From Ruminiclostridium hungatei (GTDB lineage: Bacteria; Bacillota; Clostridia; Acetivibrionales; DSM-1351): a stretch of 64,000 bases of DNA. Within the stretch, counting starts at the first letter, position 1; each line of letters begins with the position of its first letter. Shown piece by piece: positions 17,559 to 24,600 of this stretch. Made by a program: the position numbers and the translations under genes. The notes under the pieces were generated by a model, which worked only from the letters and a program-made list of their open reading frames with translations, had not been told where the DNA came from and made no database searches. Location: the NCBI RefSeq assembly GCF_002051585.1, contig NZ_MZGX01000014.1:62001-126000 (forward strand), given 5' to 3'.

Positions 17559-17588
17559 ATAATAACCAAAGAAACAACTGGTTATTAT
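17559..17588. repeat. Perfect 10-bp inverted repeat
   Basis: ATAATAACCA (17559-17568) and TGGTTATTAT (17579-17588) with a 10-base loop, in the gap between ssb and mazG. Function is not clear; no T run follows. Confidence 0.5.
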
Positions 17589-17599
17589 AGTAATTAAAG

Positions 17600-17763
17600 C
17601 TAGTACGACATTCAACAAATAGGGTGCATAAATTTGAAGGAGATTTTTTGGAAATACAAGGCGGAGGAGTGCGGAATAATTGCTTTATTCCAATCGACGA
17701 CAACGATGTAGTTCAAAAAAATATACCCGGATTATGTGCCAGGATTACTGAATGTTGTACTAG
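17600..17763. repeat. Hairpin element A with CTAG ends
   Basis: A 164-bp unit starting CTAGTACGACATTCA (17600-17614) and ending TGAATGTTGTACTAG (17749-17763), a 15-bp inverted repeat with one mismatch. Nested pairing continues inward (GGTGCATAA with TTATGTGCC using two G-U pairs; ATTTTTTG with CAAAAAAT). The centre holds AAGGCGGAGGA (17658-17668), a GGAATAA/TTATTCC hairpin, and GACGACAACGA (17696-17706). Element B at 24331-24497 has the same core. It may be a MITE-like insertion with CTAG target duplication or a structured RNA family. Confidence 0.6.
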
Positions 17764-17808
17764 GACACTGTAACTCATTTAACCTGAGATGGGAATGAAG
17801 AAATGGAG

Positions 17809-17899
17809 ATAGCGTGAAAGATACATGTGGTAGGTCATAGTGGATTTCACGCAGTGAAAACCACTACGTGTCTTTCATTACTATTTATGTATGCGCTAT
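17809..17899 (+). ncRNA. Candidate structured RNA just upstream of mazG
   Basis: Three nested stems: ATAGCG (17809-17814) with CGCTAT (17894-17899); TGAAAGATAC (17815-17824) with GTGTCTTTCA (17868-17877, one G-U); and AGTGGATTTCAC with GTGAAAACCACT closing a 3-base loop at 17851-17853 (one A-A mismatch). It ends 20 bases before the mazG start. It may be a 5' regulatory leader or part of a second small repeat; I do not recognise a named family. Confidence 0.4.
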
Positions 17900-17919
17900 A
17901 CGCGTAGATGGGAGATAAA

Positions 17920-18723
17920 ATGAACAGCGGAAAGCTTGAAAGATTAATTGACATAATGAAGCTTTTGAGGAGCAGGGAGGGCTGTCCCTGGGACCGGGAG
18001 CAGACGCATGAAAGTCTTAAGAAGTACTTGATTGAAGAAACCTATGAATATCTTGAAGTGGTTGATCTTAATGATAAGAGCAGAATGTGTGAGGAGCTGG
18101 GAGACGTTCTTTTGCAGATAGTATTTCACGCCCGCATTGCCGAGGAAAATGGAGATTTTAACATAGAGGATGTTATAAACGGGGTTTGTGACAAGATGAT
18201 ACACCGCCATCCCCATGTGTTTGGCAATGAAAGTGCCGAAACCTCAGGCGAAGTGCTTAAGAAATGGGAAGAAATCAAAAAGCGGGAAAAAGGAACGGTA
18301 AATCAGACTTCGGTGCTTCAGGACGTACCAAACAATCTGCCCGCACTCATGAGAAGCTTCAAGGTTCAGCAGAAGGCCGCCGAGGTGGGTTTTGACTGGA
18401 CGAACCCTGAAGACGTATTTGCAAAAATCAGGGAAGAAATAGATGAGCTTGAGGCGGAATTCAAAAAAAATAGCAGTTCAGGCATGGAAGACGAACTGGG
18501 GGATGTACTTTTTTCAGTTGTCAATCTTTCAAGGTTCTTAAAGGTTCACCCTGAGCTTTCTCTTACACAATCCACAAACAAGTTTATAGGAAGGTTTGAG
18601 CAAGTAGAGAAGTGTGCCGCGGAGCAGGGAAAGAAGCTTGAAGAAATGAGTCTCCAGGAAATGGATATGCTCTGGGAAGAAGCAAAGCTGAAAATGAGCC
18701 AAAATGGAAAGACTGCAAAGTAA
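17920..18723 (+). CDS. mazG: Nucleoside triphosphate pyrophosphohydrolase MazG
   Basis: 267 aa from ATG 17920 preceded by GGGAGA; an upstream in-frame ATG (17908) overlaps that site. Two all-alpha MazG domains are visible: the first (about 1-120) with LLRSREGCPWDREQTHESLK and EELGDVLLQIVFHA, the second (about 145-260) with EELDELEAEF-type EIDELEAEF and MEDELGDVLFSVVNLSRF. It hydrolyses NTPs and dNTPs to monophosphates, cleaning the pool. The Bacillus counterpart YabN carries an extra N-terminal methyltransferase domain that is absent here. Confidence 0.93.
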   Translation: MNSGKLERLIDIMKLLRSREGCPWDREQTHESLKKYLIEETYEYLEVVDLNDKSRMCEELGDVLLQIVFHARIAEENGDFNIEDVINGVCDKMIHRHPHVFGNESAETSGEVLKKWEEIKKREKGTVNQTSVLQDVPNNLPALMRSFKVQQKAAEVGFDWTNPEDVFAKIREEIDELEAEFKKNSSSGMEDELGDVLFSVVNLSRFLKVHPELSLTQSTNKFIGRFEQVEKCAAEQGKKLEEMSLQEMDMLWEEAKLKMSQNGKTAK

Positions 18724-18829
18724 TCCTCCGGAAATGCGGTATATGTTCCATTGTTTATGGACAAAAATGAATAAACAATGTGAAATTGGTTAAAATCATA
18801 GTGTAATAACCATATGGGAGGAATTACTA

Positions 18830-19105
18830 ATGAATAAAACTGAGTTGGTGGACAGTATGGCCGAAAAGTCGGGACTGTCAAAAAAAGATTCTGAAAAGGC
18901 GCTTAGTGCCCTTATTGAAAGTGTAGAAGAGGCTCTGGTGAATAACGACAAGGTTCAGCTTGTGGGCTTCGGAGCCTTTGAGGTAAAGACCAGGGCCGCA
19001 AGAAAAGGCAGGAACCCTCAGACCATGGAGGAAATTGATATTCCGGAAAGCAGGGTGCCGGCTTTCAAGGCAGGTAAGGACCTGAAGGAAATGCTCAACC
19101 AATAG
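18830..19105 (+). CDS. hup: DNA-binding protein HU
   Basis: 91 aa, full length. HU is a dimeric histone-like protein that bends and compacts DNA. The beta-arm signature VQLVGFGAFEVKTRAARKGRNPQT is complete and the N-terminus MNKTELVDSMAEKSGLSKKD is typical. ATG 18830 follows GGGAGG. Placement between mazG and rqcP is common in clostridia. Its lack of terminator before the next gene suggests co-transcription with rqcP. Confidence 0.96.
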   Translation: MNKTELVDSMAEKSGLSKKDSEKALSALIESVEEALVNNDKVQLVGFGAFEVKTRAARKGRNPQTMEEIDIPESRVPAFKAGKDLKEMLNQ

Positions 19106-19157
19106 CAGCCTTCAAGAAAGAATTTATTTAATGTTTTTGTGTACGTATGGGGGAATT

Positions 19158-19397
19158 ATGAGAATTGACAAGTATCTGAAGGTCAGCAGGGTCATAAAAA
19201 GAAGAACTGTTGCAAATGAGGTATGTGAGCAGGGGAGAGTAAAAATAAATGATAAGATTGCAAAGCCCGGCTCAGAAGTAAAAGTGGGAGATATAATCGA
19301 AATTCAATTTGGTAATAACACTACTACAATTGAAATAACCCGAGTATCGGAACATGTTGCAAAGGACGATGCAAAGGAAATGTACATTTTGAAATGA
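19158..19397 (+). CDS. rqcP: Ribosome-associated S4-domain protein RqcP (YabO)
   Basis: 79 aa from ATG 19158, which follows GGGGG; 27 bases of upstream open frame lack initiation signals. It is a single S4 RNA-binding domain (MRIDKYLKVSRVIKRRTVAN, then VKINDKIAKPGSEVKVGD). In Bacillus YabO/RqcP works with RqcH in tagging nascent chains on obstructed 50S subunits. It sits between hup and yabP in the conserved cluster. Confidence 0.93.
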   Translation: MRIDKYLKVSRVIKRRTVANEVCEQGRVKINDKIAKPGSEVKVGDIIEIQFGNNTTTIEITRVSEHVAKDDAKEMYILK

Positions 19398-19400
19398 TAA

Positions 19401-19439
19401 AAAACCGGTATTACCTTAAAAGGCAGTACCGGTTTTTTT
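19401..19439 (+). terminator. Intrinsic terminator after rqcP
   Basis: Stem AAAACCGGTA.../...TACCGGTTTT with a short loop and T7. Confidence 0.88.
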
Positions 19440-19525
19440 ATGTAAAAATCATTTTTTAATCGATTCCAGCATATGTATTAAGTAAGCAAGGGCTAGTCTA
19501 TTTTGCATACAGGGAGGGTCAAGTG

Positions 19526-19810
19526 ATGGAAGAGAAGAAGATGATAAAACCTAAAAATCAGACGCTGCTGCTGGATAACCGGGAGCGGCTGAGTGTTACA
19601 GGAGTTACAGATGTTGAAAGCTTTAATGAAGAGAGTATTATCGCAATAACAGATTTGGGAGTATTGATTATCAGAGGGATGAACCTGCACATAAATAAGC
19701 TTAATCTGGATAGTAATGAACTGGTGGTTGAAGGCGACATATTTTCTCTTGAATATAGTGATGGTGAAAATACCAAATCGAAGTCGTTCTTTGGAAAGAT
19801 GTTTAAATAA
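19526..19810 (+). CDS. yabP: Spore coat/cortex protein YabP
   Basis: 94 aa from ATG 19526 (a GTG directly precedes it at 19523; AGGGAGGG is correctly placed for the ATG). It matches the YabP family: NQTLLLDNRERLSVTGVTDV, FNEESIIAITDLGVLIIRG and LVVEGDIFSLEYSD. YabP is needed for a mature spore envelope in Bacillus, although its chemistry is unknown. It is always next to yabQ, as here. Confidence 0.94.
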   Translation: MEEKKMIKPKNQTLLLDNRERLSVTGVTDVESFNEESIIAITDLGVLIIRGMNLHINKLNLDSNELVVEGDIFSLEYSDGENTKSKSFFGKMFK

Positions 19811-19855
19811 GGTGTTGCTGCAAATACATAATGTAAAGGCTGGCAGGTATATCAA

Positions 19856-20470
19856 ATGATATCAATTGGTGAACAGGTCTACATATTCCTATATGCAATT
19901 TTGGCCGGAGCAATTGCGGCTTTTCTTTATGACCTTTTGAGGATAAAAAGAAGGGCAGTAAAAACCGGAGTCATATTTGTAGGGCTTGAGGATATATTAT
20001 ACTGGCTCACTGTAGCAGTATTCCTCTTTATAACGGTTTATAACAGCAACAGCGGTCAGATGAGAGGATTTATATTCATCGGGAATGTTATAGGGGTAAT
20101 GCTTTATGAATCACTGCTGAGCAATTTGATTATAAAATCCTCAATGATGGTAATCAGACTGATTATCAAAATCTTTAAATTTATATGGATGGCTGTAAGC
20201 TACCCTTTTAAGCTGGCCTACAAAATCATAGCGATTCCCGTGGCTTTTATTTTCAGACTGATAGAAAAATTATTCAGGTTTTTGGGGAGCTGCCTGGGAA
20301 AGGCTTTTAAAAAGGCCGACCTGAAGGGGAAGACCCGTAAACTGGGAGGAAAGGTCCTGACTGTAAAAGTCCGGACAACTGCGAAAGCCCGTAAGAGGCT
20401 GCAAAAAATAGCCGAAAACCGTAAAAGAAGGCAAAAAGTAAAAAAATCCAAGGCTTCTCAGCAAAATTGA
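19856..20470 (+). CDS. yabQ: Spore cortex biosynthesis membrane protein YabQ
   Basis: 204 aa with about four hydrophobic segments in the first 115 residues (EQVYIFLYAILAGAIAAFLY, then ILYWLTVAVFLFITVY, FIFIGNVIGVMLYESLL and others) and a very basic C-terminus (residues 150-204, many K and R). YabQ localises to the outer forespore membrane and is required for cortex formation. It follows yabP by 45 bases and precedes divIC, the conserved order. The long basic tail probably contacts nucleic acid or phospholipid; that is inference. Confidence 0.9.
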   Translation: MISIGEQVYIFLYAILAGAIAAFLYDLLRIKRRAVKTGVIFVGLEDILYWLTVAVFLFITVYNSNSGQMRGFIFIGNVIGVMLYESLLSNLIIKSSMMVIRLIIKIFKFIWMAVSYPFKLAYKIIAIPVAFIFRLIEKLFRFLGSCLGKAFKKADLKGKTRKLGGKVLTVKVRTTAKARKRLQKIAENRKRRQKVKKSKASQQN

Positions 20471-20579
20471 TAAAAAAACTCGCCTTGCAGAAGGATTTTT
20501 CTCTCAGGCATAGAATATAATAGTGAACGACTGCGTATTATAAGAAATTTACAAAAGATGGTTAATTTGAGGGGTTTCT

Positions 20580-20858
20580 ATGAAAAAACGAAAGAAGTTT
20601 AATATTTGGACATTGATACTTATAGTGTCATTTTGCTACTTTGGATATACTTTTTATAACCAGCAGTCCAGCATTGAAGAGAGAAATGCACAGCATGCCC
20701 AGCTTGAAAAAAATATTCATGCTGAGACTGTAAAAAAACAGCAGCTTTCCAAGCAGAAGTCCCAGATAAATACTGACGAATTTGCTGAGAAAATCGCCAG
20801 GGAAAAACTGGGATATGTTAAAGACGGAGAAAAGATATACGTGGACACCAACAAATAA
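20580..20858 (+). CDS. divIC: Septum formation initiator DivIC/FtsB family
   Basis: 92 aa. A basic start (MKKRKKFN), one membrane helix (residues about 9-26), then a coiled coil (EERNAQHAQLEKNIHAETV) and the family C-terminus AEKIAREKLGYVKDGEKIY. DivIC forms the divisome complex with FtsL and DivIB outside the membrane. ATG 20580 follows GAGGGG. Location after yabQ is conserved. Confidence 0.93.
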   Translation: MKKRKKFNIWTLILIVSFCYFGYTFYNQQSSIEERNAQHAQLEKNIHAETVKKQQLSKQKSQINTDEFAEKIAREKLGYVKDGEKIYVDTNK

Positions 20859-20865
20859 CTACTGC

Positions 20866-20894
20866 TTGACTGTTTTAAGCATATACTATATAAT
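20866..20894 (+). promoter_or_regulatory. Sigma-A-like promoter of the S1-domain gene
   Basis: TTGACT (20866-20871), 17-base spacer, TATAAT (20889-20894), 68 bases before the ATG at 20962. Confidence 0.65.
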
Positions 20895-20961
20895 CGAGTT
20901 GTTTTAATCTATTAAAGTGCTAGGCCATCTTGGGTTGAAATTGAGGAGGATCTCTTATTTT

Positions 20962-21393
20962 ATGCCGCTTGAAGTAGGACAGATTATTGAGGGTAAAGTT
21001 ACCGGTATTACTGCATTTGGGGCATTTGTTCAGTTGCCGGAAGGTAAGACAGGCCTGGTGCATATTTCTGAAGTTGCCCAGGAATATGTTAAAGATATCG
21101 GTTCCCATCTTAAAGAAAATCAGATTGTAAAAGTCAAGGTTTTAACTGTTGATCCGAATGGCAAAGTCAGTCTTTCCATAAAAAAGGCTTTTGATCAGAA
21201 GCCTCCCGTTGTTGTATCCAAGATTCCTGTAGAAGTGGAATGGAGCAGTTCTAAAAATTCTTCCGGTAATGTATCTTTTGAAGACCGCCTGGCAAAGTTT
21301 ATGAAGGACAGTGATGAAAAGCTTCATGATCTTAAGAAAAGTATGGATTCAAAACGCGGAAGCGGCGGCTATAGAAAATCTGCTCAATACTGA
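20962..21393 (+). CDS. yabR: S1 RNA-binding domain protein (YabR/GSP13-like)
   Basis: 143 aa from ATG 20962; GAGGAGG lies 12 bases upstream, slightly long spacing. Residues 1-75 are a canonical S1 domain (GQIIEGKVTGITAFGAFVQL, GLVHISEVA, VKVLTVDPNGKVSLSIKKA). The C-terminal 65 residues are charged and end in a Gly/Arg/Ser tail. Such proteins bind ribosomes or RNA in stress. It is the last gene of the Bacillus-like block before a tRNA gene. Confidence 0.9.
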   Translation: MPLEVGQIIEGKVTGITAFGAFVQLPEGKTGLVHISEVAQEYVKDIGSHLKENQIVKVKVLTVDPNGKVSLSIKKAFDQKPPVVVSKIPVEVEWSSSKNSSGNVSFEDRLAKFMKDSDEKLHDLKKSMDSKRGSGGYRKSAQY

Positions 21394-21436
21394 AAATGTA
21401 CAATTAAAATAATGGTGATATAGCAATAAATAGGTG

Positions 21437-21466
21437 TTGACACTGGTGTGCCTATAGTATTATAAT
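21437..21466 (+). promoter_or_regulatory. Sigma-A promoter of tRNA-Leu
   Basis: TTGACA (21437-21442), 18-base spacer, TATAAT (21461-21466), 25 bases before the mature tRNA 5' end. Confidence 0.75.
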
Positions 21467-21491
21467 AATCTAGTCGCTGTTGATAATCCGT

Positions 21492-21580
21492 GCCGAAGTG
21501 GCGGAACTGGCAGACGCACAGGACTTAAAATCCTGCGGGGCTAACACCCCGTACCGGTTCGATTCCGGTCTTCGGCACCA
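21492..21580 (+). tRNA. tRNA-Leu (anticodon UAA)
   Basis: 89 bases with encoded CCA. Acceptor arms GCCGAAG / CTTCGGC pair fully. The anticodon stem CAGGA/TCCTG holds loop CTTAAAA, anticodon TAA. A long variable arm (CGGGGCTAACACCCCG) marks a class II tRNA, and the T arm contains GGTTCGATTCC. The yabR-to-spoIIE interval of Bacillus also holds tRNA genes, but here an accessory region follows. Confidence 0.97.
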
Positions 21581-21618
21581 ACTTATATGTTTGACGGCGA
21601 GATTGATGACTGTCAAGC

Positions 21619-21705
21619 AAAAAACCGCCAGGCTGGGCGGTTTTTTAATTTGTAAGATTATATTAAAATTTTAAAAGGCAGATAAAAATATCTGTCTTTT
21701 TTTGT
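21619..21705 (+). terminator. Tandem intrinsic terminators after tRNA-Leu
   Basis: First hairpin AAAACCGCC / GGCGGTTTT with T6 (21619-21647). Second hairpin GGCAGATA / TATCTGTC with T7 (about 21677-21705). Confidence 0.85.
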
Positions 21706-21923
21706 GGTGTGATTGCGTGGTCTGATTGCAACGCTATGATAATTTAATCCGATTTTATTATTGACGGCAGTATATAAAGGCAACAGTAGAATTTTAATAA
21801 TGAGGTAGATTTTAGGGAATGATTGCTGCAACAATATACGGGATTACCAGATATTGACCATTATTAAAAAATATGGTAGTATGTTGATGTTTTATATAAT
21901 GTTTTAGTCAAGAGGGTCATTTG
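21706..21923. other. Intergenic DNA after tRNA-Leu terminators
   Basis: A/T-rich spacer that includes likely promoter sequence for the next gene. No ORF, no repeat of the tRNA 3' end (attachment-site signature) and no strong hairpin were seen. Confidence 0.5.
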
Positions 21924-22808
21924 ATGAGGAAGCTTGCCAAATTAATTATAATTCCCGTATTGATCGGTGTAATAGTTGAACTCACAACACACCTCATTTC
22001 GCAGCAATTTAAAGGTTTTTTTAATATGGATCAGTATTCTCAGCAAAATATTGTAATAAACGGAAGCACTGCTCTCTCTTCCACCAATGCAAAGGATCTT
22101 CAAATAAAAAATCGCACCGACTCAACAAATAAATCTCAACCTGAAGAAGCAACGGATTCCAATGAAGTTATTATTAAAGAAGGGGAAACATTTGCCGATA
22201 AGGATTCCGGCATAGTTATTGCAGTAAAGAATATATATCGTAACTCAGTAGATATAAATTTTACTTCCTCCCAGGAAAGCAGTCATACAAAATGGATTGA
22301 TCTGGGCGATGTAATAACAACAGAAAATAAAGGATATCTATATAAAGTCATTTTTAAAGAAATATCAGGGGGTAACTATTATATCAAAATCACTTTTACC
22401 AAAGAAGAAATAAATAGTCCTGTCCCTGCAGAAAGCAAATCTGTACTGGACACCATAGTGGGAAAATACGAAGGTACCTGTACAGGATTTAATGATGTTG
22501 ATGGAATTGAAATAGATATATACTTAACGGATAAGGATACGGCAGAAGCAAAACTGTATTTTATTGGGGATACCGTAATACCCTCATTGCAACCCATTGC
22601 ATGTTTAATGAAAACGGAATATGATAGTGCCAATAAAACATTGCTTCTGACAGGATATCAGTGGATTAATGCTTATAATGGCTTGTTGGTGGATTTAAAA
22701 TGTAAGCTTGATAATAAAACTCTAAGCGGAGATATATTTGCAGGAAGTAATTTCCCTGCCCAGGACGCAGGGAAAAAGATTGGTGATTTTACTGCTGTCA
22801 AAAAATAA
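21924..22808 (+). CDS. Membrane-anchored extracytoplasmic protein of unknown function
   Basis: 294 aa from ATG 21924 (a TTG precedes it; AGAGGG at 21911-21916 suits the ATG). Residues 2-22 are one membrane segment (KLAKLIIIPVLIGVIVELTTH). A Ser/Thr/Asn-rich linker (about 40-75) follows, then beta-rich domains; the last 110 residues (from VLDTIVGKYEGTCTGFNDVD) look like a small beta-barrel or sandwich with alternating hydrophobic strands. I recognise no family. It is flanked by a tRNA terminator and a 13-bp hairpin, so it is a single gene at the edge of the accessory region. Confidence 0.7.
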   Translation: MRKLAKLIIIPVLIGVIVELTTHLISQQFKGFFNMDQYSQQNIVINGSTALSSTNAKDLQIKNRTDSTNKSQPEEATDSNEVIIKEGETFADKDSGIVIAVKNIYRNSVDINFTSSQESSHTKWIDLGDVITTENKGYLYKVIFKEISGGNYYIKITFTKEEINSPVPAESKSVLDTIVGKYEGTCTGFNDVDGIEIDIYLTDKDTAEAKLYFIGDTVIPSLQPIACLMKTEYDSANKTLLLTGYQWINAYNGLLVDLKCKLDNKTLSGDIFAGSNFPAQDAGKKIGDFTAVKK

Positions 22809-22841
22809 AGAACCCAGCCTGGTACCTGCTAAAATATATAA

Positions 22842-22877
22842 AATAAAGCTTTTAAGGTATTCCATAAAAGCTTTATT
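22842..22877. terminator. Bidirectional hairpin terminator
   Basis: Perfect 13-bp stem AATAAAGCTTTTA / TAAAAGCTTTATT with a 10-base loop between two convergent genes. Confidence 0.75.
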
Positions 22878-22908
22878 CCAGTTGAGACGAATATGTTTAC
22901 ACATGCTG

Positions 22909-23235
22909 TTACTGTTTGGCTTTCAGATACCTGGCATAGCTGAACAGTTCTTTTTTATTCTCTTCGGATAAGGTTTCGTAAAGCTCGGTCAATTCATTGG
23001 AAGACTGGTCAAGATACATTGAGTTTGAAACTCCGGCCAGCCAATCCAGGCTCACATTGAACTTTTTTGATATGAGAATGGCAATGCTGATGGGGACATC
23101 TCTGGCCTCTTTTTCATTTTCTCCTTCATACCTGTACACAGAACTTCTATGAATACCAAGCATTCTTGCAAATTCATCAACGGGATATCCCAATTGGAGT
23201 CTCAGCTCCTTTATCCGGTCGTTAGTTGCTGCCAT
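22909..23235 (-). CDS. XRE-family transcriptional regulator
   Basis: 108 aa from the ATG complement at 23233-23235, which has AGGAGG nine bases upstream; the longer frame to 23334 lacks one. An N-terminal Cro/C1 helix-turn-helix (RIKELRLQLGYPVDEFARMLGIH, then SVYRYEGENE) is followed by a DLDWLAGVS-like segment (SLDWLAGVS) typical of clostridial phage repressors, and a short helical C-terminus. It is divergent from the phage-tail gene cluster and so is the best candidate for its repressor. Direct control is inference. Confidence 0.85.
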   Translation of the reverse strand: MAATNDRIKELRLQLGYPVDEFARMLGIHRSSVYRYEGENEKEARDVPISIAILISKKFNVSLDWLAGVSNSMYLDQSSNELTELYETLSEENKKELFSYARYLKAKQ

Positions 23236-23327
23236 ATGTAAAACCTCCTGTATAAGTCGTAACAAGTTTATTATATATATATTGTCTCCGAATGTAAATA
23301 AAAAATTTCCGATTGGAGAAATTCTTG

Positions 23328-23356
23328 TTGACATCCAGCAAATGGAATGTTATTAT
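23328..23356 (+). promoter_or_regulatory. Probable promoter of the phage-tail operon
   Basis: TTGACA (23328-23333), 17-base spacer, TATTAT (23351-23356). An imperfect palindrome AATTTCC-GATT-GGAGAAATT lies just upstream, a possible operator for the divergent XRE regulator. The 12-mer TTGTTCCCAAAC occurs at 23361-23372 and again at 23504-23515. Confidence 0.6.
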
Positions 23357-23424
23357 AATATTGTTCCCAAACTGCGACAACTAAATAAAGCTGTGCGTTT
23401 AACAGACCGAATTCCCGCCAAAAT

Positions 23425-23547
23425 ATGTGGAGCTGGCTCGGATTTCCTACTGTAAATGCAGGAGAAGGGGCAGAAGGGCATTATGGATGTAATGATGCCC
23501 TCTTTGTTCCCAAACGGAGAAGCGTTGATGCATTGATAAGGAGATAA
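23425..23547 (+). CDS. Possible 40-aa small ORF in the tail-operon leader
   Basis: An open frame from ATG 23425 to TAA 23547 encodes 40 residues starting MWSWLGFPTVNAGEG and ending KRRSVDALIRR. No ribosome-binding site is visible, and the region also forms a hairpin (AGGGCAT...ATGCCCT). It could be a leader peptide or chance. The stop falls four bases before the next gene's ATG, which is the main reason to list it. Confidence 0.25.
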   Translation: MWSWLGFPTVNAGEGAEGHYGCNDALFVPKRRSVDALIRR

Positions 23548-23550
23548 CTT

Positions 23551-24006
23551 ATGATTAAACAGGAATTAACAGAAATAAATCAGTTGAAAAAGGAAATAAA
23601 TCTTTTAAGACAAAAACTTCAGGAACTGAGCTATGGTGACAGTGAGACAGTGGTGTCCGACAGGGTAAAGGGAAGTATGGCCCAGTTTCCCTATCTGCCG
23701 CGAACCTTCACCATAGTAGGACGTGAAGAAATGTCGGAAGAATGCCTGGAGCAAAGAAACCAAATGGCAATGAAAATCAGGACAAAGACCCAGGAGCTTA
23801 TGTCAAAGGTGAACAGGGCTTTTCAGTTCATCGAAAGCATACAGGACAGCAATGTCAGGCAAATACTTACATACAGGTATATAGACGGACTCACCTGGGA
23901 ACAGACCGGGGAGTGTATGAGCTATTCATGGGAAACAGTCAGAAAGAAGCATGACAGATTTCTGAAAAGTATACCAAACAATACCAGTATATATGATGTA
24001 ATATAG
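23551..24006 (+). CDS. ArpU/DUF1492-type phage transcriptional regulator
   Basis: 151 aa. The N-terminal half is coiled coil (INQLKKEINLLRQKLQEL). The C-terminal half (about 95-145) is a sigma region 4-like helix-turn-helix with ILTYRYIDGLTWEQTGECMSY and SWETVRKKHDRFL. Such proteins activate late genes of Gram-positive phages (ArpU, RinA-like). ATG 23551 follows AAGGAG. It is the first gene of the tail cluster. The last 40 bases of the gene are repeated about 320 bp downstream. Confidence 0.82.
   Translation: MIKQELTEINQLKKEINLLRQKLQELSYGDSETVVSDRVKGSMAQFPYLPRTFTIVGREEMSEECLEQRNQMAMKIRTKTQELMSKVNRAFQFIESIQDSNVRQILTYRYIDGLTWEQTGECMSYSWETVRKKHDRFLKSIPNNTSIYDVI
23961..24000 (+). repeat. Direct repeat, left copy (3' end of the ArpU-type gene)
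   Basis: TCTGAAA-AGTATACCAAACAATACCAGT-ATATATGATGTA recurs at 24283-24325 with a 2-3 base insertion and two substitutions. The two copies bracket 24001-24282. Confidence 0.85.
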
Positions 24007-24282
24007 TATTGTAAAAGATTATGCAAGTGCGGCTTGTGCAAATGACATGACTAAGGCAATTTGTTTAAATCTTCGGCCCGAAACGGGATATTCTATGAAA
24101 GACCTGCATGAAAAGGGTTTTGGCACGGCAAGCAAGTCGGATGCCAAAGACTGGCGGGTTAAAATAGCTCGTGCGGGCCGCTTTTATAAAAGCGAATATG
24201 CTACAGGGCAGCTCTTCTCACAAGGTGTATTTGAGTTCCTGCAATAAAAGCCGGTTTATCCGGGTTTTAAAGGAAAATATAA
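24007..24282. other. Sequence between the direct repeats, possible remnant gene
   Basis: The stretch includes a 66-codon ORF (24047-24247, start MTKAICLNLRPETGYS, end GQLFSQGVFEFLQ) without a ribosome-binding site and a terminator-like hairpin AAAAGCCGG/CCGGGTTTT directly after it (24246-24269). I do not recognise the ORF and doubt it is expressed. The flanking repeat suggests this DNA was inserted or left by duplication. Confidence 0.4.
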
Positions 24283-24325
24283 TCTGAAATAAAGTATACC
24301 AAACAATACCAGTCCATATGATGTA
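24283..24325 (+). repeat. Direct repeat, right copy
   Basis: Second copy of the last ~40 bases of the ArpU-type gene; it is not in a continuing reading frame here and is followed at once by hairpin element B. Confidence 0.85.
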
Positions 24326-24330
24326 TGATG

Positions 24331-24497
24331 CTAGTGGTCTGTAACATCTAAAACGTATATTGCCGGCGTGGAAAATTTCTGCAGGGTAAGGCGGAGGACG
24401 AAGGCAATACTGCATGTATCGGCAAGAACGACAACGAAATTCTGCGCAGAATTTAACCGTCGGCAATATGTGACTTTTAGGTGTTACAGACCACTCG
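24331..24497. repeat. Hairpin element B with CTAG/CTCG ends
   Basis: A 167-bp unit. AGTGGTCTGTAACATCTAAAA (24333-24353) pairs with the right end (24475-24495) over 21 bp with one mismatch. Inner pairing is ATATTGCCGGCG with CGTCGGCAATAT, then AAATTTCTGC with GCAGAATTT. The core is AAGGCGGAGGA (24388-24398) and GAACGACAACGA (24426-24437), shared with element A (17600-17763). Ends CTAG (24331-24334) and CTCG (24494-24497) look like a slightly mutated 4-bp target duplication. The arms differ from element A in sequence yet stay complementary. Confidence 0.65.
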
Positions 24498-24600
24498 TGT
24501 AAGGAATTATGCCTGAGGAGTGGTTGATGAAGGCAGTTGGGGGAAAGGGGGAATAGAGCAAGTGAGAAAAGCAGCTTTAAAAAACATTGGAGGGAAGTAA

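Noticed and set aside
17181-17597. 138-codon frame overlapping the end of ssb
   Set aside because: It is an alternative frame of ssb continuing through its terminator hairpin, without a ribosome-binding site.
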